The position numbers and the translations under genes were made by a program. This document shows positions 10,303-25,756 of a stretch of 64,000 nt of DNA, piece after piece. This DNA comes from Metopolophium dirhodum. Its lineage: Eukaryota; Arthropoda; Insecta; Hemiptera; Aphididae. The DNA lies in contig NC_083560.1 in NCBI RefSeq assembly GCF_019925205.1, positions 40,160,270 to 40,224,269 on the forward strand. Direction: 5' to 3'. The notes under the pieces are model-generated. The model saw only the letters and a program-made list of their open reading frames with translations. It made no database searches and had not been told where the DNA came from. The number at the start of each line of letters is the position of its first letter. Within the stretch, counting starts at the first letter, position 1.

Positions 10303-12877
10303 TACCTCAACATTTCATTGATAATAGTAGGTAGTGAAGAAACTACAAATTATATTAATACATAGTACTATGTGAGTTTTCTTAGGATACTCTGTTAAAC
10401 CTCTATTGTATAATATATTTTTTTTTTTAACCTCATGATGTTAAAATATAGTTTTTCTACACCTCGTGTGTCTAACTAATGAATCGTTTGAATTGTTTCG
10501 AAGATAATAATGTCATTCTAGCTGTTTTGTGTAGCCATAATTCACAGAATCATTTTACAGGCGTATTCTTTTCTTTAATAATTTAAGGTTGATAATAGTT
10601 GAGCAGCTATTGTTGCCTTTCGTCCTGCCGTGAAGGCACCCTCGACTTTATATTGTATACTTGTTGATAGCTTAACGCCTCAGTAGCTGGTAACATGTAT
10701 ATTTCATTACTCAGTGAGTTATAAAAATATTTGTACGCCTTGACTTAAAATGTTCAATCCGATGTCTGGTTGGTATTCTGATAGGTTGCCGCATTTTGAA
10801 TTAATGAACGCCATTTCTTCTACACCGCCCATTAGCGTTAGTGGTCCTCCGCCCTTCGATACATGGCTGAAGCTGAGTACCGAATCAAGGTTTTCTCTTC
10901 TCTTATGCGTTAGTGTAATGATATGTAATGGTCTTGTAGTTTTTTTCCTACGTTTAAACTGCAAATAATGGGAATGCTCATTTCTGCAAGATGTTTTTCA
11001 GGACCTATGCCCGATAGCATAAGTAGCCGTTGAAAGCTTTAGCTCTGGCAGATGAAATGGGTTCAGGACAATGTGATAACAGCTCTGGGTTACTTTTCGA
11101 AATCTAATTATCCAGTCCCAAATAGCTACTTTTTTTCCTTATTGAAATTGTGTAATAGTTTAGCCTCTTCGGCAAACTCAAATGCCAACTTCTGCACTTC
11201 ATAGGTTGTTGGTCCAAAAAACTTTAATTCTAAGTTTAATATGGGTATCAACTAATTTTTTTCCTACAACAGTTGACAAAATACTTCCTCATACAAGTAA
11301 TAGTAATTTATCAAATTTAAAATTTAATAATTATTTTGTAGTTAAAATTTATAAAATGTTCAACTTTCATATCTAAGGATTGAAAGTTTAAAACAATGCT
11401 ACTATTTCGCACAAGCACAATATTTCTTAATAATAAATAGAAACAGTCAGTTTCATAATATGAAGACAAATTATAATAATAATAAAAATCAGACATTGAT
11501 TTATAATATTATAAATATAAAATATATATCATAATATATTATTATAAGGTTTCTTCCATTTTCATGTTTGAAATATAACTTTTTCAACCAATAAAATATA
11601 ATATTCATGATGGCCCATACGATTTGATACTAAGGGCCGTTCTTACAATGTCCCGTAAAGTGTCGGTTAACGCTAATCAACTGATAACAGATTTTATTAC
11701 CGGCAGAATTCGGCCGGTTAAGTGTCGGTTAACTTTAACCGGATATCGTAAGAAAGGCCCTAAATGTTTTTCTATTAATATATCGTATTAAGTTATTAAA
11801 AAAATTATATATTTATAATGTAAAATACATATGTAACAAATTAGTGCAGTGCGGAATTTGTGACAAGCAATATAGACGCACCTTTGAACGAGAGTTATCT
11901 CCTCGTTGTTGGTGGTCTGATAACAGTCATAGCCATTATTCTCCTGGCTAACAGAAGTAACTGCAGTTGAGCACTGTGTGTAAGTCTAAATCATATTTGA
12001 AATTAAAAAAAAAATAGAATTATTACAACATTAAAGAATTGGGACAATCATAATATTTTCGATATTCATATCAGTTATGGTTAATCACGTCTTATTATTT
12101 AAACATAATTAATAATACATAGGTACAGTGTTAAATTCATCATCGATGTACTGAAGGGAATTTGGATATTTGGGGGTGTCTATTGTCTTATATGCGTAGT
12201 TCATCATCCAAATGATAGTCACCAAAACAGGCGGGAAGCTATAAATTACGTTTAGAATATTTTCTGATTGGTTTACGTATACAATATAACGCAATTACAA
12301 ATTTCATCAAAAAAATGACATATGACAAAATAGTGGAGAATTTGTAGCTTTTCAAAGTACAAGGTGCAACAGAAACAAAAGCTAGCACTTCACTAGCGGT
12401 AATTGCTTCAGCATTAGTTGTAAAAATCCATACGTGTATTTCTACGTAAGTTCGACCAACAAATAATCAACACATCATCAACGTAGAATAAACGTAACTT
12501 TATCACGAAAAATGTACGAATATGAATATACTATCTTCTTCAATATATTATATTATACCATTGTTACGAATAATGACTACGTATACATACACCAAAGTTA
12601 TCCTTATTATAAACGTAGATTATACGTGCTATGTGTACTAGAATATATTCTGCTAGACGGTAATTGGGGTACGTCATCCGCCGGCCCAATGGTTTTTTCT
12701 ATAAGTTCCCCACATCGTTTGGGTATAATATCTAGTAAAAAACGTCTGATAAAAACATTTTTATTTCTTAAATTTTTTGGTTATTTATTTTGAAGTAATA
12801 TTTTTGTAAGCTTGGTCATTTAAATTCTTTTTAATCTTAATTTTGTTTCTATTTTTTTTTAAATCCCATTCAAATCA
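10303..12877 (+). repeat. Array copy 5 (2575 bp)
   Basis: GMC relic 10719-11035, pogo relic 11029-11264, MITE 11634-11760. It is majority type apart from a private C-to-T change at 12031. Confidence 0.97.
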
Positions 12878-15453
12878 TACCTCAACATTTCATTGATAAT
12901 AGTAGGTAGTGAAGAAACTACAAATTATATTAATACATAGTACTATGTGAGTTTTCTTAGGATACTCTGTTAAACCTCTATTGTATAATATATTTTTTTT
13001 TTTAACCTCATGATGTTAAAATATAGTTTTTCTACACCTCGTGTGTCTAACTAATGAATCGTTTGAATTGTTTCGAAGATAATAATGTCATTCTAGCTGT
13101 TTTGTGTAGCCATAATTCACAGAATCATTTTACAGGCGTATTCTTTTCTTTAATAATTTAAGGTTGATAATAGTTGAGCAGCTATTGTTGCCTTTCGTCC
13201 TGCCGTGAAGGCACCCTCGACTTTATATTGTATACTTGTTGATAGCTTAACGCCTCAGTAGCTGGTAACATGTATATTTCATTACTCAGTGAGTTATAAA
13301 AATATTTGTACGCCTTGACTTAAAATGTTCAATCCGATGTCTGGTTGGTATTCTGATAGGTTGCCGCATTTTGAATTAATGAACGCCATTTCTTCTACAC
13401 CGCCCATTAGCGTTAGTGGTCCTCCGCCCTTCGATACATGGCTGAAGCTGAGTACCGAATCAAGGTTTTCTCTTCTCTTATGCGTTAGTGTAATGATATG
13501 TAATGGTCTTGTAGTTTTTTTCCTACGTTTAAACTGCAAATAATGGGAATGCTCATTTCTGCAAGATGTTTTTCAGGACCTATGCCCGATAGCATAAGTA
13601 GCCGTTGAAAGCTTTAGCTCTGGCAGATGAAATGGGTTCAGGACAATGTGATAACAGCTCTGGGTTACTTTTCGAAATCTAATTATCCAGTCCCAAATAG
13701 CTACTTTTTTTCCTTATTGAAATTGTGTAATAGTTTAGCCTCTTCGGCAAACTCAAATGCCAACTTCTGCACTTCATAGGTTGTTGGTCCAAAAAACTTT
13801 AATTCTAAGTTTAATATGGGTATCAACTAATTTTTTTCCTACAACAGTTGACAAAATACTTCCTCATACAAGTAATAGTAATTTATCAAATTTAAAATTT
13901 AATAATTATTTTGTAGTTAAAATTTATAAAATGTTCAACTTTCATATCTAAGGATTGAAAGTTTAAAACAATGCTACTATTTCGCACAAGCACAATATTT
14001 CTTAATAATAAATAGAAACAGTCAGTTTCATAATATGAAGACAAATTATAATAATAATAAAAATCAGACATTGATTTATAATATTATAAATATAAAATAT
14101 ATATCATAATATATTATTATAAGGTTTCTTCCATTTTCATGTTTGAAATATAACTTTTTCAACCAATAAAATATAATATTCATGATGGCCCATACGATTT
14201 GATACTAAGGGCCGTTCTTACAATGTCCCGTAAAGTGTCGGTTAACGCTAATCAACTGATAACAGATTTTATTACCGGCAGAATTCGGCCGGTTAAGTGT
14301 CGGTTAACTTTAACCGGATATCGTAAGAAAGGCCCTAAATGTTTTTCTATTAATATATCGTATTAAGTTATTAAAAAAATTATATATTTATAATGTAAAA
14401 TACATATGTAACAAATTAGTGCAGTGCGGAATTTGTGACAAGCAATATAGACGCACCTTTGAACGAGAGTTATCTCCTCGTTGTTGGTGGTCTGATAACA
14501 GTCATAGCCATTATTCTCCTGGCTAACAGAAGTAACTGCAGTTGAGCACTGTGTGTAAGTCTAAATCATATTTGAAATTAAAAAAAAAAATAGAATTATT
14601 ACAACACTAAAGAATTGGGACAATCATAATATTTTCGATATTCATATCAGTTATGGTTAATCACGTCTTATTATTTAAACATAATTAATAATACATAGGT
14701 ACAGTGTTAAATTCATCATCGATGTACTGAAGGGAATTTGGATATTTGGGAGTGTCTATTGTCTTATATGCGTAGTTCATCATCCAAATGATAGTCACCA
14801 AAACAGGCGGGAAGCTATAAATTGCGTTTAGAATATTTTCTGATTGGTTTACGTATACAATATAACGCAATTACAAATTTCATCAAAAAAATGACATATG
14901 ACAAAATAGTGGAGAATTTGTAGCTTTTCAAAGTACAAGGTGCAACAGAAACAAAAGCTAGCACTTCACTAGCGGTAATTGCTTCAGCATTAGTTGTAAA
15001 AATCCATACGTGTATTTCTACGTAAGTTCGACCAACAAATAATCAACACATCATCAACGTAGAATAAACGTAACTTTATCACGAAAAATGTACGAATATG
15101 AATATACTATCTTCTTCAATATATTATATTATACCATTGTTACGAATAATGACTACGTATACATACACCAAAGTTATCCTTATTATAAACGTAGATTATA
15201 CGTGCTATGTGTACTAGAATATATTCTGCTAGACGGTAATTGGGGTACGTCATCCGCCGGCCCAATGGTTTTTTCTATAAGTTCCCCACATCGTTTGGGT
15301 ATAATATCTAGTAAAAAACGTCTGATAAAAACATTTTTATTTCTTAAATTTTTTGGTTATTTATTTTGAAGTAATATTTTTGTAAGCTTGGTCATTTAAA
15401 TTCTTTTTAATCTTAATTTTGTTTCTATTTTTTTTTAAATCCCATTCAAATCA
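12878..15453 (+). repeat. Array copy 6 (2576 bp), Ala-type
   Basis: GMC relic 13294-13610, pogo relic 13604-13839, MITE 14209-14335. It carries 'gggag' (near 14750) and 'attgcgttt' (near 14822), a pair otherwise seen only in copies 14, 16 and 21, so it is an outlier in the left half of the array. Confidence 0.97.
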
Positions 15454-18028
15454 TACCTCAACATTTCATTGATAATAGTAGGTAGTGAAGAAACTACAAA
15501 TTATATTAATACATAGTACTATGTGAGTTTTCTTAGGATACTCTGTTAAACCTCTATTGTATAATATATTTTTTTTTTTAACATCATGATGTTAAAATAT
15601 AGTTTTTCTACACCTCGTGTGTCTAACTAATGAATCGTTTGAATTGTTTCGAAGATAATAATGTCATTCTAGCTGTTTTGTGTAGCCATAATTCACAGAA
15701 TCATTTTACAGGCGTATTCTTTTCTTTAATAATTTAAGGTTGATAATAGTTGAGCAGCTATTGTTGCCTTTCGTCCTGCCGTGAAGGCACCCTCGACTTT
15801 ATATTGTATACTTGTTGATAGCTTAACGCCTCAGTAGCTGGTAACATGTATATTTCATTACTCAGTGAGTTATAAAAATATTTGTACGCCTTGACTTAAA
15901 ATGTTCAATCCGATGTCTGGTTGGTATTCTGATAGGTTGCCGCATTTTGAATTAATGAACGCCATTTCTTCTACACCGCCCATTAGCGTTAGTGGTCCTC
16001 CGCCCTTCGATACATGGCTGAAGCTGAGTACCGAATCAAGGTTTTCTCTTCTCTTATGCGTTAGTGTAATGATATGTAATGGTCTTGTAGTTTTTTTCCT
16101 ACGTTTAAACTGCAAATAATGGGAATGCTCATTTCTGCAAGATGTTTTTCAGGACCTATGCCCGATAGCATAAGTAGCCGTTGAAAGCTTTAGCTCTGGC
16201 AGATGAAATGGGTTCAGGACAATGTGATAACAGCTCTGGGTTACTTTTCGAAATCTAATTATCCAGTCCCAAATAGCTACTTTTTTTCCTTATTGAAATT
16301 GTGTAATAGTTTAGCCTCTTCGGCAAACTCAAATGCCAACTTCTGCACTTCATAGGTTGTTGGTCCAAAAAACTTTAATTCTAAGTTTAATATGGGTATC
16401 AACTAATTTTTTTCCTACAACAGTTGACAAAATACTTCCTCATACAAGTAATAGTAATTTATCAAATTTAAAATTTAATAATTATTTTGTAGTTAAAATT
16501 TATAAAATGTTCAACTTTCATATCTAAGGATTGAAAGTTTAAAACAATGCTACTATTTCGCACAAGCACAATATTTCTTAATAATAAATAGAAACAGTCA
16601 GTTTCATAATATGAAGACAAATTATAATAATAATAAAAATCAGACATTGATTTATAATATTATAAATATAAAATATATATCATAATATATTATTATAAGG
16701 TTTCTTCCATTTTCATGTTTGAAATATAACTTTTTCAACCAATAAAATATAATATTCATGATGGCCCATACGATTTGATACTAAGGGCCGTTCTTACAAT
16801 GTCCCGTAAAGTGTCGGTTAACGCTAATCAACTGATAACAGATTTTATTACCGGCAGAATTCGGCCGGTTAAGTGTCGGTTAACTTTAACCGGATATCGT
16901 AAGAAAGGCCCTAAATGTTTTTCTATTAATATATCGTATTAAGTTATTAAAAAAATTATATATTTATAATGTAAAATACATATGTAACAAATTAGTGCAG
17001 TGCGGAATTTGTGACAAGCAATATAGACGCACCTTTGAACGAGAGTTATCTCCTCGTTGTTGGTGGTCTGATAACAGTCATAGCCATTATTCTCCTGGCT
17101 AACAGAAGTAACTGCAGTTGAGCACTGTGTGTAAGTCTAAATCATATTTGAAATTAAAAAAAAAATAGAATTATTACAACACTAAAGAATTGGGACAATC
17201 ATAATATTTTCGATATTCATATCAGTTATGGTTAATCACGTCTTATTATTTAAACATAATTAATAATACATAGGTACAGTGTTAAATTCATCATCGATGT
17301 ACTGAAGGGAATTTGGATATTTGGGGGTGTCTATTGTCTTATATGCGTAGTTCATCATCCAAATGATAGTCACCAAAACAGGCGGGAAGCTATAAATTAC
17401 GTTTAGAATATTTTCTGATTGGTTTACGTATACAATATAACGCAATTACAAATTTCATCAAAAAAATGACATATGACAAAATAGTGGAGAATTTGTAGCT
17501 TTTCAAAGTACAAGGTGCAACAGAAACAAAAGCTAGCACTTCACTAGCGGTAATTGCTTCAGCATTAGTTGTAAAAATCCATACGTGTATTTCTATGTAA
17601 GTTCGACCAACAAATAATCAACACATCATCAACGTAGAATAAACGTAACTTTATCACGAAAAATGTACGAATATGAATATACTATCTTCTTCAATATATT
17701 ATATTATACCATTGTTACGAATAATGACTACGTATACATACACCAAAGTTATCCTTATTATAAACGTAGATTATACGTGCTATGTGTACTAGAATATATT
17801 CTGCTAGACGGTAATTGGGGTACGTCATCCGCCGGCCCAATGGTTTTTTCTATAAGTTCCCCACATCGTTTGGGTATAATATCTAGTAAAAAACGTCTGA
17901 TAAAAACATTTTTATTTCTTAAATTTTTTGGTTATTTATTTTGAAGTAATATTTTTGTAAGCTTGGTCATTTAAATTCTTTTTAATCTTAATTTTGTTTC
18001 TATTTTTTTTTAAATCCCATTCAAATCA
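15454..18028 (+). repeat. Array copy 7 (2575 bp), subtype 3/4/7
   Basis: GMC relic 15870-16186, pogo relic 16180-16415, MITE 16785-16911. It carries both markers of the 3/4/7 subtype although it is separated from copy 4 by two majority-type copies. Confidence 0.97.
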
Positions 18029-20604
18029 TACCTCAACATTTCATTGATAATAGTAGGTAGTGAAGAAACTACAAATTATATTAATACATAGTACTATGTG
18101 AGTTTTCTTAGGATACTCTGTTAAACCTCTATTGTATAATATATTTTTTTTTTTAACCTCATGATGTTAAAATATAGTTTTTCTACACCTCGTGTGTCTA
18201 ACTAATGAATCGTTTGAATTGTTTCGAAGATAATAATGTCATTCTAGCTGTTTTGTGTAGCCATAATTCACAGAATCATTTTACAGGCGTATTCTTTTCT
18301 TTAATAATTTAAGGTTGATAATAGTTGAGCAGCTATTGTTGCCTTTCGTCCTGCCGTGAAGGCACCCTCGACTTTATATTGTATACTTGTTGATAGCTTA
18401 ACGCCTCAGTAGCTGGTAACATGTATATTTCATTACTCAGTGAGTTATAAAAATATTTGTACGCCTTGACTTAAAATGTTCAATCCGATGTCTGGTTGGT
18501 ATTCTGATAGGTTGCCGCATTTTGAATTAATGAACGCCATTTCTTCTACACCGCCCATTAGCGTTAGTGGTCCTCCGCCCTTCGATACATGGCTGAAGCT
18601 GAGTACCGAATCAAGGTTTTCTCTTCTCTTATGCGTTAGTGTAATGATATGTAATGGTCTTGTAGTTTTTTTCCTACGTTTAAACTGCAAATAATGGGAA
18701 TGCTCATTTCTGCAAGATGTTTTTCAGGACCTATGCCCGATAGCATAAGTAGCCGTTGAAAGCTTTAGCTCTGGCAGATGAAATGGGTTCAGGACAATGT
18801 GATAACAGCTCTGGGTTACTTTTCGAAATCTAATTATCCAGTCCCAAATAGCTACTTTTTTTCCTTATTGAAATTGTGTAATAGTTTAGCCTCTTCGGCA
18901 AACTCAAATGCCAACTTCTGCACTTCATAGGTTGTTGGTCCAAAAAACTTTAATTCTAAGTTTAATATGGGTATCAACTAATTTTTTTCCTACAACAGTT
19001 GACAAAATACTTCCTCATACAAGTAATAGTAATTTATCAAATTTAAAATTTAATAATTATTTTGTAGTTAAAATTTATAAAATGTTCAACTTTCATATCT
19101 AAGGATTGAAAGTTTAAAACAATGCTACTATTTCGCACAAGCACAATATTTCTTAATAATAAATAGAAACAGTCAGTTTCATAATATGAAGACAAATTAT
19201 AATAATAATAAAAATCAGACATTGATTTATAATATTATAAATATAAAATATATATCATAATATATTATTATAAGGTTTCTTCCATTTTCATGTTTGAAAT
19301 ATAACTTTTTCAACCAATAAAATATAATATTCATGATGGCCCATACGATTTGATACTAAGGGCCGTTCTTACAATGTCCCGTAAAGTGTCGGTTAACGCT
19401 AATCAACTGATAACAGATTTTATTACCGGCAGAATTCGGCCGGTTAAGTGTCGGTTAACTTTAACCGGATATCGTAAGAAAGGCCCTAAATGTTTTTCTA
19501 TTAATATATCGTATTAAGTTATTAAAAAAATTATATATTTATAATGTAAAATACATATGTAACAAATTAGTGCAGTGCGGAATTTGTGACAAGCAATATA
19601 GACGCACCTTTGAACGAGAGTTATCTCCTCGTTGTTGGTGGTCTGATAACAGTCATAGCCATTATTCTCCTGGCTAACAGAAGTAACTGCAGTTGAGCAC
19701 TGTGTGTAAGTCTAAATCATATTTGAAATTAAAAAAAAAAATAGAATTATTACAACACTAAAGAATTGGGACAATCATAATATTTTCGATATTCATATCA
19801 GTTATGGTTAATCACGTCTTATTATTTAAACATAATTAATAATACATAGGTACAGTGTTAAATTCATCATCGATGTACTGAAGGGAATTTGGATATTTGG
19901 GGGTGTCTATTGTCTTATATGCGTAGTTCATCATCCAAATGATAGTCACCAAAACAGGCGGGAAGCTATAAATTACGTTTAGAATATTTTCTGATTGGTT
20001 TACGTATACAATATAACGCAATTACAAATTTCATCAAAAAAATGACATATGACAAAATAGTGGAGAATTTGTAGCTTTTCAAAGTACAAGGTGCAACAGA
20101 AACAAAAGCTAGCACTTCACTAGCGGTAATTGCTTCAGCATTAGTTGTAAAAATCCATACGTGTATTTCTACGTAAGTTCGACCAACAAATAATCAACAC
20201 ATCATCAACGTAGAATAAACGTAACTTTATCACGAAAAATGTACGAATATGAATATACTATCTTCTTCAATATATTATATTATACCATTGTTACGAATAA
20301 TGACTACGTATACATACACCAAAGTTATCCTTATTATAAACGTAGATTATACGTGCTATGTGTACTAGAATATATTCTGCTAGACGGTAATTGGGGTACG
20401 TCATCCGCCGGCCCAATGGTTTTTTCTATAAGTTCCCCACATCGTTTGGGTATAATATCTAGTAAAAAACGTCTGATAAAAACATTTTTATTTCTTAAAT
20501 TTTTTGGTTATTTATTTTGAAGTAATATTTTTGTAAGCTTGGTCATTTAAATTCTTTTTAATCTTAATTTTGTTTCTATTTTTTTTTAAATCCCATTCAA
20601 ATCA
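18029..20604 (+). repeat. Array copy 8 (2576 bp)
   Basis: GMC relic 18445-18761, pogo relic 18755-18990, MITE 19360-19486. It is majority type at the tracked sites. Confidence 0.97.
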
Positions 20605-23180
20605 TACCTCAACATTTCATTGATAATAGTAGGTAGTGAAGAAACTACAAATTATATTAATACATAGTACTATGTGAGTTTTCTTAGGATACTCTGTTAA
20701 ACCTCTATTGTATAATATATTTTTTTTTTTAACCTCATGATGTTAAAATATAGTTTTTCTACACCTCGTGTGTCTAACTAATGAATCGTTTGAATTGTTT
20801 CGAAGATAATAATGTCATTCTAGCTGTTTTGTGTAGCCATAATTCACAGAATCATTTTACAGGCGTATTCTTTTCTTTAATAATTTAAGGTTGATAATAG
20901 TTGAGCAGCTATTGTTGCCTTTCGTCCTGCCGTGAAGGCACCCTCGACTTTATATTGTATACTTGTTGATAGCTTAACGCCTCAGTAGCTGGTAACATGT
21001 ATATTTCATTACTCAGTGAGTTATAAAAATATTTGTACGCCTTGACTTAAAATGTTCAATCCGATGTCTGGTTGGTATTCTGATAGGTTGCCGCATTTTG
21101 AATTAATGAACGCCATTTCTTCTACACCGCCCATTAGCGTTAGTGGTCCTCCGCCCTTCGATACATGGCTGAAGCTGAGTACCGAATCAAGGTTTTCTCT
21201 TCTCTTATGCGTTAGTGTAATGATATGTAATGGTCTTGTAGTTTTTTTCCTACGTTTAAACTGCAAATAATGGGAATGCTCATTTCTGCAAGATGTTTTT
21301 CAGGACCTATGCCCGATAGCATAAGTAGCCGTTGAAAGCTTTAGCTCTGGCAGATGAAATGGGTTCAGGACAATGTGATAACAGCTCTGGGTTACTTTTC
21401 GAAATCTAATTATCCAGTCCCAAATAGCTACTTTTTTTCCTTATTGAAATTGTGTAATAGTTTAGCCTCTTCGGCAAACTCAAATGCCAACTTCTGCACT
21501 TCATAGGTTGTTGGTCCAAAAAACTTTAATTCTAAGTTTAATATGGGTATCAACTAATTTTTTTCCTACAACAGTTGACAAAATACTTCCTCATACAAGT
21601 AATAGTAATTTATCAAATTTAAAATTTAATAATTATTTTGTAGTTAAAATTTATAAAATGTTCAACTTTCATATCTAAGGATTGAAAGTTTAAAACAATG
21701 CTACTATTTCGCACAAGCACAATATTTCTTAATAATAAATAGAAACAGTCAGTTTCATAATATGAAGACAAATTATAATAATAATAAAAATCAGACATTG
21801 ATTTATAATATTATAAATATAAAATATATATCATAATATATTATTATAAGGTTTCTTCCATTTTCATGTTTGAAATATAACTTTTTCAACCAATAAAATA
21901 TAATATTCATGATGGCCCATACGATTTGATACTAAGGGCCGTTCTTACAATGTCCCGTAAAGTGTCGGTTAACGCTAATCAACTGATAACAGATTTTATT
22001 ACCGGCAGAATTCGGCCGGTTAAGTGTCGGTTAACTTTAACCGGATATCGTAAGAAAGGCCCTAAATGTTTTTCTATTAATATATCGTATTAAGTTATTA
22101 AAAAAATTATATATTTATAATGTAAAATACATATGTAACAAATTAGTGCAGTGCGGAATTTGTGACAAGCAATATAGACGCACCTTTGAACGAGAGTTAT
22201 CTCCTCGTTGTTGGTGGTCTGATAACAGTCATAGCCATTATTCTCCTGGCTAACAGAAGTAACTGCAGTTGAGCACTGTGTGTAAGTCTAAATCATATTT
22301 GAAATTAAAAAAAAAAATAGAATTATTACAACACTAAAGAATTGGGACAATCATAATATTTTCGATATTCATATCAGTTATGGTTAATCACGTCTTATTA
22401 TTTAAACATAATTAATAATACATAGGTACAGTGTTAAATTCATCATCGATGTACTGAAGGGAATTTGGATATTTGGGGGTGTCTATTGTCTTATATGCGT
22501 AGTTCATCATCCAAATGATAGTCACCAAAACAGGCGGGAAGCTATAAATTACGTTTAGAATATTTTCTGATTGGTTTACGTATACAATATAACGCAATTA
22601 CAAATTTCATCAAAAAAATGACATATGACAAAATAGTGGAGAATTTGTAGCTTTTCAAAGTACAAGGTGCAACAGAAACAAAAGCTAGCACTTCACTAGC
22701 GGTAATTGCTTCAGCATTAGTTGTAAAAATCCATACGTGTATTTCTACGTAAGTTCGACCAACAAATAATCAACACATCATCAACGTAGAATAAACGTAA
22801 CTTTATCACGAAAAATGTACGAATATGAATATACTATCTTCTTCAATATATTATATTATACCATTGTTACGAATAATGACTACGTATACATACACCAAAG
22901 TTATCCTTATTATAAACGTAGATTATACGTGCTATGTGTACTAGAATATATTCTGCTAGACGGTAATTGGGGTACGTCATCCGCCGGCCCAATGGTTTTT
23001 TCTATAAGTTCCCCACATCGTTTGGGTATAATATCTAGTAAAAAACGTCTGATAAAAACATTTTTATTTCTTAAATTTTTTGGTTATTTATTTTGAAGTA
23101 ATATTTTTGTAAGCTTGGTCATTTAAATTCTTTTTAATCTTAATTTTGTTTCTATTTTTTTTTAAATCCCATTCAAATCA
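20605..23180 (+). repeat. Array copy 9 (2576 bp)
   Basis: GMC relic 21021-21337, pogo relic 21331-21566, MITE 21936-22062. It is majority type and I could not distinguish it from copies 8 and 10 by eye. Confidence 0.97.
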
Positions 23181-25756
23181 TACCTCAACATTTCATTGAT
23201 AATAGTAGGTAGTGAAGAAACTACAAATTATATTAATACATAGTACTATGTGAGTTTTCTTAGGATACTCTGTTAAACCTCTATTGTATAATATATTTTT
23301 TTTTTTAACCTCATGATGTTAAAATATAGTTTTTCTACACCTCGTGTGTCTAACTAATGAATCGTTTGAATTGTTTCGAAGATAATAATGTCATTCTAGC
23401 TGTTTTGTGTAGCCATAATTCACAGAATCATTTTACAGGCGTATTCTTTTCTTTAATAATTTAAGGTTGATAATAGTTGAGCAGCTATTGTTGCCTTTCG
23501 TCCTGCCGTGAAGGCACCCTCGACTTTATATTGTATACTTGTTGATAGCTTAACGCCTCAGTAGCTGGTAACATGTATATTTCATTACTCAGTGAGTTAT
23601 AAAAATATTTGTACGCCTTGACTTAAAATGTTCAATCCGATGTCTGGTTGGTATTCTGATAGGTTGCCGCATTTTGAATTAATGAACGCCATTTCTTCTA
23701 CACCGCCCATTAGCGTTAGTGGTCCTCCGCCCTTCGATACATGGCTGAAGCTGAGTACCGAATCAAGGTTTTCTCTTCTCTTATGCGTTAGTGTAATGAT
23801 ATGTAATGGTCTTGTAGTTTTTTTCCTACGTTTAAACTGCAAATAATGGGAATGCTCATTTCTGCAAGATGTTTTTCAGGACCTATGCCCGATAGCATAA
23901 GTAGCCGTTGAAAGCTTTAGCTCTGGCAGATGAAATGGGTTCAGGACAATGTGATAACAGCTCTGGGTTACTTTTCGAAATCTAATTATCCAGTCCCAAA
24001 TAGCTACTTTTTTTCCTTATTGAAATTGTGTAATAGTTTAGCCTCTTCGGCAAACTCAAATGCCAACTTCTGCACTTCATAGGTTGTTGGTCCAAAAAAC
24101 TTTAATTCTAAGTTTAATATGGGTATCAACTAATTTTTTTCCTACAACAGTTGACAAAATACTTCCTCATACAAGTAATAGTAATTTATCAAATTTAAAA
24201 TTTAATAATTATTTTGTAGTTAAAATTTATAAAATGTTCAACTTTCATATCTAAGGATTGAAAGTTTAAAACAATGCTACTATTTCGCACAAGCACAATA
24301 TTTCTTAATAATAAATAGAAACAGTCAGTTTCATAATATGAAGACAAATTATAATAATAATAAAAATCAGACATTGATTTATAATATTATAAATATAAAA
24401 TATATATCATAATATATTATTATAAGGTTTCTTCCATTTTCATGTTTGAAATATAACTTTTTCAACCAATAAAATATAATATTCATGATGGCCCATACGA
24501 TTTGATACTAAGGGCCGTTCTTACAATGTCCCGTAAAGTGTCGGTTAACGCTAATCAACTGATAACAGATTTTATTACCGGCAGAATTCGGCCGGTTAAG
24601 TGTCGGTTAACTTTAACCGGATATCGTAAGAAAGGCCCTAAATGTTTTTCTATTAATATATCGTATTAAGTTATTAAAAAAATTATATATTTATAATGTA
24701 AAATACATATGTAACAAATTAGTGCAGTGCGGAATTTGTGACAAGCAATATAGACGCACCTTTGAACGAGAGTTATCTCCTCGTTGTTGGTGGTCTGATA
24801 ACAGTCATAGCCATTATTCTCCTGGCTAACAGAAGTAACTGCAGTTGAGCACTGTGTGTAAGTCTAAATCATATTTGAAATTAAAAAAAAAAATAGAATT
24901 ATTACAACACTAAAGAATTGGGACAATCATAATATTTTCGATATTCATATCAGTTATGGTTAATCACGTCTTATTATTTAAACATAATTAATAATACATA
25001 GGTACAGTGTTAAATTCATCATCGATGTACTGAAGGGAATTTGGATATTTGGGGGTGTCTATTGTCTTATATGCGTAGTTCATCATCCAAATGATAGTCA
25101 CCAAAACAGGCGGGAAGCTATAAATTACGTTTAGAATATTTTCTGATTGGTTTACGTATACAATATAACGCAATTACAAATTTCATCAAAAAAATGACAT
25201 ATGACAAAATAGTGGAGAATTTGTAGCTTTTCAAAGTACAAGGTGCAACAGAAACAAAAGCTAGCACTTCACTAGCGGTAATTGCTTCAGCATTAGTTGT
25301 AAAAATCCATACGTGTATTTCTACGTAAGTTCGACCAACAAATAATCAACACATCATCAACGTAGAATAAACGTAACTTTATCACGAAAAATGTACGAAT
25401 ATGAATATACTATCTTCTTCAATATATTATATTATACCATTGTTACGAATAATGACTACGTATACATACACCAAAGTTATCCTTATTATAAACGTAGATT
25501 ATACGTGCTATGTGTACTAGAATATATTCTGCTAGACGGTAATTGGGGTACGTCATCCGCCGGCCCAATGGTTTTTTCTATAAGTTCCCCACATCGTTTG
25601 GGTATAATATCTAGTAAAAAACGTCTGATAAAAACATTTTTATTTCTTAAATTTTTTGGTTATTTATTTTGAAGTAATATTTTTGTAAGCTTGGTCATTT
25701 AAATTCTTTTTAATCTTAATTTTGTTTCTATTTTTTTTTAAATCCCATTCAAATCA
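23181..25756 (+). repeat. Array copy 10 (2576 bp)
   Basis: GMC relic 23597-23913, pogo relic 23907-24142, MITE 24512-24638. It is majority type. Confidence 0.97.
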
